A stretch of DNA of 64,000 nucleotides, from NCBI GenBank assembly GCA_000499405.2, contig HG738138.1, positions 9,174,888-9,238,887 on the forward strand. The letters run 5' to 3'. A program made the position numbers and the translations under genes. Numbering within the stretch: the first letter of the stretch is position 1; every line of letters starts with the position of its first letter. The notes beneath the pieces were generated by a model, which saw nothing but the letters and a program-made list of their open reading frames with translations, was not told where the DNA came from and did no database searches. This DNA comes from Onchocerca volvulus (taxonomy: Eukaryota > Nematoda > Chromadorea > Rhabditida > Onchocercidae). Below, in pieces: positions 40,201 to 49,282 of the stretch.

Positions 40201-40547
40201 ATGAATGTTTATACAATTTGGGTCACAACAAATCCTCAGTTGCAAGAAAAAGTACGATTACTTTGCGGAACATATGAGAATGATCACTACGTTTTCGTTT
40301 CTTGCCCGGAAGTATGGTTTCTTAATTTTTTTGTCCATTTACAAGTTACAATATTAACAACATTAATCTAGTTATCATATTTTGAGACCCGAAAGAATCA
40401 TATTTTCATATATGCTTAGGTATATATCCTTTCAATTCTCCAACTTATGAAACTGCTACGTTAAAGGTCTTACTTGGTGCGATGGCAAATGCAACTGTGC
40501 GTGAAATCACAATTCGGCCACAGGGAGATGATGATGATGAGGAATAA
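31288..40547 (+). CDS. tps-1: trehalose-6-phosphate synthase (GT20 + HAD domains)
   Basis: Twenty-six exons, all with compatible phases, encode 1369 aa, close to the roughly 1.2-1.35 kb-residue size of nematode TPS proteins. Exon starts: 31288, 32088, 32760, 33034, 33402, 33578, 34421, 34724, 35135, 35460, 35712, 36051, 36377, 36586, 36897, 37190, 37622, 37941, 38265, 38560, 38919, 39143, 39336, 39621, 40048, 40467. It transfers glucose from UDP-glucose to glucose-6-phosphate in the cytosol. Residues 1-225 are an acidic disordered extension. GT20 landmarks are YYGGISNGLLW (514-524), WIHDYH (573-578), FLHIPFQPPD (598-607), ERFDYTKG (713-720) and DGMNLVAKE (816-824). The C-terminal third is a HAD phosphatase-like domain: DRDGT (1070-1074), TTS (1110-1112), K1265 and GDSETD (1289-1294). 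The end is acidic (GDDDDEE). The acceptor of exon 14 (CTGTAAG) is weakest. Whether it is tps-1 or tps-2 is inference. Confidence 0.95.
33578..33721 (+). other. Ser/Arg-rich regulatory-type linker exon in TPS
   Basis: This exon encodes TPS residues 327-374, starting MMRSRASSRRSSIQGSIE and continuing with an acidic stretch (ELEFDEAAEND). RRSS and RASS are classic basophilic-kinase contexts (R-x-x-S). The segment lies between the N-terminal helical region and the GT20 domain, where a phospho-switch would be well placed. Function is inferred, not shown. Confidence 0.5.
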
Positions 40548-42094
40548 TTCTGCTTGAATCTATTTATATTTTTTTATCTATAATGTGTATAGAATGTGTT
40601 TACTATTAGTTTATATGTAATATATATTAGTTGTTTGATTCATCAGCGAAAGTGGTAATAGTTGGTTATTAGATCTTCGGAATATGCTTTTTGTACATCT
40701 TTTTCAAGTATAATCGTTAATGATTCGTTCATGTTGCTCACTTCTGGTTTGCATGAGCGAATATCCCCATACCTCATTTGCTGGAAGGGATAATTTTTTA
40801 GACAGATCAAATTCTTTTTTAAGAAAAGTTCATTTTCTAACCAGTAAATGAGGAAAATTTTGCAAATTCTGTAAATTTGAACTACACAAGATGTCTTTAT
40901 ACTAAATTATTTAAGTCATCATGAAATAATGTGTATTTATTTTTTTCCAAAAATTAAATTCCTTTAATTTTATCTTCAGTCTTAAATGCTATGGTATTTC
41001 CTTCCCTAAACATTTGCTTTCCGTAAGTCTTTATGCAGATATATTGACATCAGAAATATTTCTGATTAGATATTGACGGTATTAGGATTTTTTTCTCTTG
41101 ATATAAATTGTATTAAAAAAATGAGTATATAAAAAACAAAGTGATGTGTGTATTCATGAAGGATACCTTTGCATTTATACCTCAAGTTTTTATTTGATTT
41201 GGAACTAATACTGTGTAATGCTTTTATTGCTCTTGTTAATGTTCTCAGTATTTTTGCATTTTTCTACACTTAATTTTGCAAGCAGGTAGCTTTTCCTCTT
41301 TCTTGAGAAAAATCAGTGAAACAAATATTTATGTTTCTAGATTAACTAATCTGATTTTATTTCTCGCTGTTCATTATATTCTCACCTTCGCAATTTTCGA
41401 TAACGATTGTTTAACTGAAATGAGCAAAAAAGCACTTGGAAATGATGTATATTTTTATTTTGTACAAATTGCATTCTTCAACTTGAAAACATGGTCGGGT
41501 ATAAAATTTACTTGAAGATAAATCTAGGTTATAGAATTATTTTGTGGTAATTCAGTCGTAATTCGAAGAGAACAAGACTCATGTGCTCCTGTTGAAAATA
41601 CGTTTTATGTGAGCGGGTTTTTTGCATGAGGCTTAGTGTGATGAAATCTCGGTAGTATGAGTAACTAACCAAACTTAAGCTCTTCAGTCATGCGATATTG
41701 CATCATTATTATCTGTGATTAGGTGCTTTTATCGTAAGTAATTTTGGTTCTGGCTAAACTATGCGGAGCTGTTGGTATAATTGACCCCTACGCCGTGGCA
41801 AATGGAACAGTGATTGATTAAAATGGAAATATCAATGCTTGAAGTCATTATTCTTGCATTATAGTTGAAGATTTCTGCGAGGTGCAGTCTATTTCCATTA
41901 TAAGCTAATAATCATTAAATTGTAAAGTAAGTAAACTCATTCGATCTGAATCTGCATGTAATGTTAAGCGAAGTAGATACATGCATATTATAATTCTCCC
42001 AGAAATCTGTAAATCTAAGATTGAGAAATTCTGGAACTGACTTTTAAAATCTATGAATTTCCCGAGAACTCAACAAATAAGCTGTTTGTATCAT
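40548..42094. other. 3' flank of tps, no supported gene
   Basis: This should contain the tps 3' UTR, but no canonical AATAAA close to the stop was found. A 79-codon AT-rich frame at 41276-41515 lacks splice context and is probably noise. Confidence 0.5.
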
Positions 42095-44405
42095 TCATTT
42101 GTCGTTTCGACGAAGAGTTCATGACATTAGCCATCATTTTGCTCCGACGATTCAGTTCACTGCTCTAATAGTTAAAATCGTATGCCTTAGAATTTCAAAT
42201 GACTTCTTTAAAACACTTTCTGATCTGGTAGAGCATAAAGCGGCCTTTGCTTACCATATTATAATGTTGCGAAAATCTCAAGCCGAATTCGATTCTGAAA
42301 TGAACTTGGACAAAAGTAATTGAAAAATATTTATCTTGCATTATCAAATCAAATCCAAGAAGTGCCATTTTAGTAACAGTTACTGTTTTTATCTGATTCT
42401 TATCCAATTACTTATTATTTTTGACAAGTTAATGCATTAGTATTACCAATTCCTCATTTTGCAACGTTAAAGTATCGCATTATTTCTTATCACCTCTTTT
42501 TTTTTTTTTTTTTTTTTATAGTATTAGTAATTTCACATTATCTACACTTTCTCCTTTCAGAATGATTCGAAATCAGAGAAATAATGTATGTATTAGATAT
42601 GTACCATATTTCATAAAGATTAGGAATTTTGTCTTGACGATGTCGTGTCTCTCAATCCATATCACTTCTATTTTTAATGACTATTTTGATTGAGGCCCTT
42701 ATAAGTCTCACATTTAGTTTTGATGGCCTTTCATAAACTACTTGAAAATTCACTATGATCATAAATAACAGAAAGGAAAAAAATTATTTACTTCTGTGGT
42801 GGATTTTTTTATGTTTTACATTTCAAAGTTCCAGATTCTGGATGATTGGGAATTTCAGGGGCAGTATATAAAAGAGGAAAAAAGATTGAATTTCCTATTA
42901 ATTTTTAATCTTAAAATTTTTTAGTTTTTGCATTGAATGAATCAGAGTCTTTAATCATTGTTATTGTAGTTCAAATTGGATTAAGACGAAAAGTTGCGCT
43001 GTGGAATCTATTAACAGAAAAATTTGGTGAATAAATTTCAGAAATATTTTATCTCGATCATTCTAAATATCAGTTCGTTTCTCTGAAAAGAATCGAAAAT
43101 TCTACGTTGTAATAGTTTTCACATCCAAATCCCAGAGCTTTAGTCAGAAATATCAAAATTTAAATTTTTTTTTTAATAGATGCAACAATATGTAATCACC
43201 AAGGACCTGAGGAAACTGCGTAATTCGCTAACCATTTCGAGATTTTTTGGTGATGAATTCATGATTATGACGTATAATCTTGCATTACTGCTCCAAGATA
43301 TGAAGTTTCATGCCAGGGCTTCTTAAGTTCTGAGACATGTTTGGTATCAGTTAGTTCCATTTTTTATAGTTGGCAACAATCTTTAAAGAATAAATTGCAC
43401 CGTTATTTTGACTTCCAAGCAGTCAAGTACAATTAATCAATTACAAAAATTATCTTTTTTTTTTTTTATATGCGATGAATTTGTAAGGGTTAGTTGACGA
43501 GAAAGTTTGTTCTGGTAGGTTCGATTAGCCGTGAAAAATTTCATCAATTCTTCTCAAATATAAAATCAATTATCTTTTTAGCAAACAGCAGTGGCAATGG
43601 TTTTTGATGCATTCCTCTTTGAAATTCTTGCAAAAGAGGAAATGATGGGTTGCACCAAAAAACAGGATACAACGCAGCAGGAATGATAACTTGAAATGAC
43701 AACGGTGACAATTTATATTATTGTTCAACTGTTAAAATACTTGATAGTTATGGTATTACTGATATCATTGCTGCATAGAACTTTCGGAAATTGAAATGTC
43801 TGTAAAACGATAAACTTTGTTTTTTTTTACTTTTTGCTTCTTTATTTTCAAAGCATGGAAACGAACTTTTTCAGCAAGAAATTGAAAGTTTCGATGAATG
43901 AAAGAAGAAAGAATTCGAAATAACAAATCAATTCTGCATCTTCAAAAAGTCTGCACATCTATTAGATGCTTCTAAAAGTTTCCAAAATCTCGATACACAC
44001 TAATAATCGTGGACCAATAGTTTTATTTTTCATTACTGACTGGTTGAATATCATCTATGGAAGCAATTGAAAGTTGTCCAGATGCGTGTGTTTGCATCCC
44101 AGACATCCACGTTGTAGAAGAGTGAAAAACTCGCTTCATCACATCGGTTTGTTTTTCGTCTGCTTTTTTATAACTATACAGATAACTTCAGTTTAAGCGG
44201 ATAAATCTGCAAAATATAAATCTTGGGATGATTAATTATTGTTCATTAAGGGGAAATGGGGAAGCACAACTTTTCCTGTAGATAGACTGTCATGCTGGAA
44301 CAAGGACATGTTTATCCTAATGATTATCAAACACGATTTTTATCTGTCAGCTTATGGCACGGCACCCTTATCAGCGCAAGATGACTTGCTTGCAGTGATT
44401 TTGCC
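42095..44405 (+). other. interval with three unjoined exon-like frames
   Basis: Three plus-strand frames have balanced composition but could not be joined in phase: 42099-42323 (ends HIIMLRKSQAEFDSEMN), 43180-43326 (MQQYVITKDLRKLRNSLT, directly after a TTTTTTAATAG acceptor) and about 43582-43689 (after TCTTTTTAG; VFDAFLFEILAKEEMM then stop). They may be parts of one unrecognised gene or remnants. T-runs lie near 42500 and 43458. Confidence 0.3.
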
Positions 44406-45036
44406 ATGGTGCGTCACTTGCTTGTGACACCATCCATCACAAATGCTGAATTGAAAAGCCAACTTGACCGCATGTTGGTCTCATCTCGGCGTCCGGTCTT
44501 TACGCTGGACACTTCCGGATTGATTAATGATGGCCATGTATGTTATATGTGGATGGATGATGTGAGCTTGTGTGATAGCGATAACTCATTCGCTATGGAA
44601 GTGCCACTAGCACGGGAAATCTTTTTAGCAAGACGTCATCGAACTAATCAACTTGGAGCAGCATGTCCATGTCATAGTATGGTACAACAGGTGTCGCTGA
44701 TATCGACTCGACCTCAGGTAATTAAGACATCCAAATTGCAATAACTGTTGCTATGGATGCAATTATTACTAGCATTTCTGAAATGCCTATATATATATAT
44801 AATGTTTCTCATTTCGTATCTAACTTTTCAAAACCATCTTCACAAATTCTCATGTCGAATTTGTTGACATACATGCTGGTAATATAGTCTATTCATTTAA
44901 GTTTTGATTCAACGGTAGGGAGGATCCCTTGCAGGGTATTATTCGGGTGAATTGCGAAGATGAGGATAAGATTTCGGGTTCTAAAAATATGACCGATGAA
45001 ATAGCCCTCGGCAGTGTTTCTTTTCTTGTTGGATAA
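44406..45036 (+). CDS. small unrecognised two-exon protein
   Basis: Exon 1 (44406-44717) runs from an ATG, preceded by an in-frame TGA and a TTGCAG acceptor, to a CAG|GTAATT donor. Exon 2 (44935-45036) follows CCTTGCAG and ends in TAA. Both boundaries are phase 0, giving 137 aa. The composition is clearly less AT-driven than the flanks and contains seven cysteines, including a CPCHS cluster. Recognisable blocks are TPSITNAELKSQLDRML, GHVCYMWMDDVSLCDSD and a hydrophilic DEDKISGSKNMTDEIALG end. There is no signal peptide and no membrane span. I do not recognise the family. Its stop lies about 400 bases before the SLC17 TM1 exon and 46 bases before another possible ATG (45083), so it could be the upstream member of an operon or part of the 5' leader of the transporter gene. 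Confidence 0.5.
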
Positions 45037-45082
45037 ATGGATCGCCGCGAATTTAAGTACACTTCATCTGTAAAATCTCTTC

Positions 45083-45183
45083 ATGGAGTATTTTGAAGAG
45101 TTGAAAGATGTGGAAAACCAGTCTACCGGGAGTGCCTTGTCTAATTCTAGTAGGGAATTTGGCGTCAGAATTTCTAATCACTC
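45083..45183 (+). CDS. possible alternative N-terminal exon of the SLC17 gene
   Basis: A 101-base frame from ATG encodes a hydrophilic acidic start (MEYFEELKDVENQSTG, then REFGVRISNHS) and stops at a strong GTAAGT donor. Hydrophilic N-termini ending in a basic patch before TM1 are usual in SLC17 proteins. However, its phase (2) does not match the TM1 exon (phase 0) with either visible acceptor (CTCCAG at 45354-45359 or TTACAG at 45449-45454). It is a decayed, alternative or unrelated exon. Confidence 0.35.
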
Positions 45184-45425
45184 GTAAGTTTTCTATTTAA
45201 GTGAAAATTCGAGAGTATCATGGAAATCGTTAACCATAAATATTGTCATGGAATTTTAATCCTCAGACTCATGTAATTTTGCACTGAGATTTAATGTATG
45301 CAAGGGTACATAGTCAGAAATTTTTTATTAGTTAATAACGAGGAGATATTAATCTCCAGGCCCCGCTGATTTTCTCATGTCTTTCAAATGTTCTCTTTGG
45401 TTATTGTTTAATTTCAAAATCGGAA

Positions 45426-48400
45426 ATGCTTCCCTCGAAATGCTATTTACAGCGGCGATATATTGTCGTGATATTAGCATTTCTGGGATTTGCCAATATT
45501 TACGCAATGAGGGCAAATCTATCAGTTGCCATCGTTCAGATGACCAGTGATACCGTTGTCACCACTGTAGACGAACGACAAGTAGTGTCGGAAAAAACCG
45601 AAATAACTGTATCGTAAAAATTTGAATTTAAATTGTTTTATACTTGTGATCATTTGATGTATTAGTGAACGGTTGTTAACTATTCACATGAGTCATTTTT
45701 TTGACATTGTTAATCAATTGCTACGATTTCATCATCTTCGCGCGCTTTTCTTTGTTGATTTCATTACATAAATCCAGACATCCTTTGTTTGTGTCAAAGG
45801 ATGTCTATCTCACATGCTCATTAACCTTGTGACCTTGTTACAATGCTTGTAATTAATATTGGCTCTTTACGGCTATTTATGTAACCACGCCTACTTCCTT
45901 CACAGTATATAAAGGGAAGATTTTCTCATAAGGACACACTTCATACTTTATACTTCTCACTTTCTGCACTTGTATCCACACCATCACTGCTTTCAAATCC
46001 TTTCTCCCGATATTCTTTGTACTTTAGTCGACAATAAATCATCGACATATTGGACTCGTTTTATGGTTTACAATAAAATTTTTAACTGGTCGTACGCTCA
46101 CAATACTCTACGTGACAAAGGATATACGTAAGTAATCTTGTTACGAAGTATCCCCTTTTTTTTACTAATACAAATTAGCAATTTTTATATCGCGCAAAAA
46201 AATCCGCGACAAGTAGTACGTATTCATTTACTTCCGGTTTTCATAGTTACTCGAATTCGCACATTAAATTTAAAGCAATACATAATGGCTGAAACTTATA
46301 AGTGATATCAGAGATTTTGCATATTATGTTATACGTTGCAATATATAGTTGACAGTCGATCATTTATCTGCTTATGACTTAATAGTGCAGCAGAAATTAT
46401 CAAGCGAAGTTAGACTATTATATGAGGAGTTCAATTTCAAAATTTTAAAATCTAACCGACTTTTAATTTTAATATATTGAAAGGGAGTTGTTATTTGATA
46501 CAACTATTTCATTTTTGAATGATCAGAACCACTGCACTGAATTATTTAAACGAGAATGTCAAAATTTTTTACTTAGCTATCCATTGCTATCTTAGCGATG
46601 TAGTATTTCATTTTCGACTCTACAAACTACTTCGTATTCCTTAGCGAATTTATGGATTTTCAATTCAGTTAGATTTAAAACCCACTACAGAAAAAAGCTG
46701 AATTCGAGAGGGACTTGACAACACAAGGCGCTGTCCTAGGAGCATTTTTCTATGGCTAGTTCTTAACACAGCTCCCTGATGGTTACTTCGCACATCGTTA
46801 TGGTGGAAAGTTCGTTTATTTCGCAGGTGTTTTCGGTGAATTTTATATTATCATTAACTAAACCGAGAGACTGTAGGAAAAAATTATGCAGAATATATGA
46901 AAATTTCATAACTCCATATTTTTTTTTGAATGCAGAAAGAAATCCATACAAAAAAAAAAAAAAAAAAAAATTCATTTTTTTAGGAACGTTTTTAATTGGT
47001 ACCACATGAGAATTCTTCCACATGTTTCAGGCACTGCTGTTTTCACTCTGCTTTCTCCTCCACTGGCAAAAATTGAGAAAGTTTCAATAATAACCGCAAT
47101 ATTTTGGGAAGGGTTTTTTGAGGTAAATTGTTCTTTAATAAGCGTAATAAATGTTTGTTTTCATTCGTAGCATCAGAATTAGCAGAAACCTTCATCAATT
47201 AAATTAATAATCCACTAAGTTACTCTTAGGGTGTTTCGCATCCAGCAATGCATGCTATACTGGTAAAGTGGGCACCAACAACTGAAAAAACTCGGCTGAG
47301 TGCAATTTCATATGCTGGTTCCTATTTCGATACTGTCGTAGCAATGCCTGTTTCGACTATTGTCGGTCTTCATTTTGGATGGCCATTCATATTTTATTTT
47401 TTCGGTAAGTTTCCAGCTCCGAATAAAGAATTGACAGATATTTGAAGTAAATTTAAATTAAATAAAGACTCTTATTTTAATATGCTTTAAATAAATGCGT
47501 TGTTGAAGCTACTCAACGGCCAGTATAATTCAAATGTTTTAGGGATAGCTGCTTTGTTGTGGTGCTTTTTATGGGTGAAATTATTTCATGATTTTCCGGA
47601 GAACGATCCAAATATAAGCACTGATGAGTTAACGTTATTGAAATGCGAAACAAAACAAGCAACAAAATTTGTATGATCAAACTTATTCATAATTATGAAT
47701 TTATATTGAGTGAAGAGTGGAAAATGGAGCCTTCATAGCACTAAATCATTTATTTCTGGATTCCGTTGTTTGAATAATAATAAAATTGATCACACGGAAT
47801 CTCAAAATGTACATATAAAAAAGATTGGATATCATCAATGGAATTGATGAAGTAATATTGCGTTGCAATCTGTTGATTTTGTTATATTTTCAGTTTTTTT
47901 TAGACCAAATTTTATTTCGAAATTTCTTGACCCGTAATTTTTTTGTTTTATACTATTACACTCATACGCTTTCTATATAAATGAATATCAAGCTTTAAAT
48001 TTCAGGTTGTTCCTTGGGGGCATATTCTCTCAAATAAAGCCGTTTGGGCCATTGTTATCGCACATGTGTGTCAGAATTGGAGATTTTATACAGTGCTGAC
48101 AAGTTTGCCACGGATACTGGAAAACTCGCTTAATTATGATCATGAAAAAGTAATTTTTTGAGTAGAAGTTGATAGATGATCTCCGTTTTTTTTCATTTTG
48201 TGATATTATCAAACCTTTCAAATGAAATTAGTTAACAGGCTGGATCTCTGTCATCTCTTCCGTACTTTGTTATGGGTGTTGTGCTTCTAACTGCTGGTGG
48301 TTTCGCTGATTATCTCAGGGAGAACCATATGTGGTCCACTATTAAAGCCAGAAAAGTTTTTTGCTGTTTAGGTTAGTGTAGAGTTTTCGTTATATTTTGA

Positions 48401-49282
48401 TCGTCTGAACGGTTTTTTACTCTATCTGAATTGGATTCATTCCCAAATTATTGCAGTTCCTCATAATTTCGAATTTTTAGGGTTATTGGGAGAAGAGTTT
48501 TTGTTGCTAGGAACAACAGAAATGAGCAGATTGTTGGTACTTGTTTCGCTGATAATTTCCGTTGGTTTGGGTGGTCTTGCATGGAGTGCATTCTCTGTCA
48601 ATTCGCTCGATATTGCTCCGCAGGTAACTGTCAAAATTTTTTTTCCTTGATTTTTCAGCGAAGCGTACTGTGCTTTCAAGCTGCAAGGGAAAGATTCAGG
48701 AAATCGGATAGTACATTTATTTAGCTTTAAGAAGCTCAAGGCATAAATTTTGAAGCACTTTTTGTTTTTCGTAATGTGTAATGAAATTTGAAATTTTAAA
48801 GTGAAGTGAATCAGGTTTTTTGTAGTATGCTGGTCATCTTATGGGTCTTTCGAACACATTAGCTACATTGCCAGGGATGATTAGCCCATTATTTGTTGGC
48901 GCAGTCGTCAAAAACCAGGTTATTTTGCAATTTTGAGATTGTTTTAATTAATTTAGTCCTTTATTATTGTTTGCCATGCTTTCGGTAGAAAATGCAAACT
49001 AATAGTTTTTTAAGTTTTGTCTGTTTGATTTTGTAATTAGAAATCAAATTTCTTTCAAAAGTATTGTTGAAAATCGTTCTGATCAGATTATATGTGAAAT
49101 CGTTTAAGTAGAATTTGAACTGGAAATCGAAATTATTTTAGTTGCGCAGTGAATGGCATCTCGTATTCTTTTTTACATCAGGCATTTATATATTTGGCGC
49201 ACTTATGTTTTGGCTTTGGGCAAAGGGTGAGTTGGAGGAATGGTCCTCACATCAGATTGGTTTATCAGGAACTGATGATTAA
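45426..49282 (+). CDS. SLC17-family anion/phosphate transporter with in-frame TAG
   Basis: Eleven exons (45426-45608, 46691-46835, 46984-46998, 47031-47122, 47230-47404, 47543-47670, 48006-48149, 48239-48371, 48481-48623, 48826-48918, 49142-49282) give a continuous 463-residue major-facilitator frame, broken only by TAG at 46757-46759. Family hallmarks are TM1 with RRYIVVILAFLGFANIYAMR and NLSVAIVQM; FFYG..FLTQLP.GYFAHRYGGK; EGVSHPAMHA; KWAP; SYAGSYF.TVVAMP; SLPRIL; SSLPYFVMGVVLL; NSLDIAPQYAGHLMGLSNT; ATLPGMISP; and a final GELEEWS. It should be a plasma-membrane or vesicular Na+/H+-coupled organic anion or phosphate carrier. Beyond the stop, positions usually W, G and G read R68, D and D (FERDL, LPDGY, SYFDT). 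The exon 1 donor (CT|GTATCG) is weak. It is either a recent pseudogene, a polymorphism or an assembly error. Confidence 0.85.
45792..46117. mobile_element. solo-LTR-like insertion in intron 1 of the SLC17 gene
   Basis: A 326-base segment begins TGTCA and ends TGACA, the inverted TG...CA termini typical of LTRs. Inside is a TATATAAAG box (near 45907) in a composition less AT-rich than the flanking intron, then a pyrimidine-rich stretch, an AATAAA (near 46034) and a second near 46072. This matches U3-R-U5 order. An 11-base inverted repeat, GACATCCTTTG and CAAAGGATGTC, spans the left boundary (about 45777-45807). No clear target-site duplication was found and no second copy or coding part is in the window. 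Family (BEL/Pao or Gypsy) cannot be decided. Confidence 0.45.
46757..46759 (+). other. premature TAG in the SLC17 frame
   Basis: The codon follows FFYG (codons 80-83) and precedes FLTQLP at the place where SLC17 members normally carry an aromatic or aliphatic residue (FFYGY). All downstream exons remain open and in phase, so a single substitution would explain it. Confidence 0.85.

Noticed and set aside
46718..46780. Short intron that would remove the SLC17 TAG (GTCCTA...CACAG)
   Set aside because: It would delete most of a conserved transmembrane segment, and the donor is poor.
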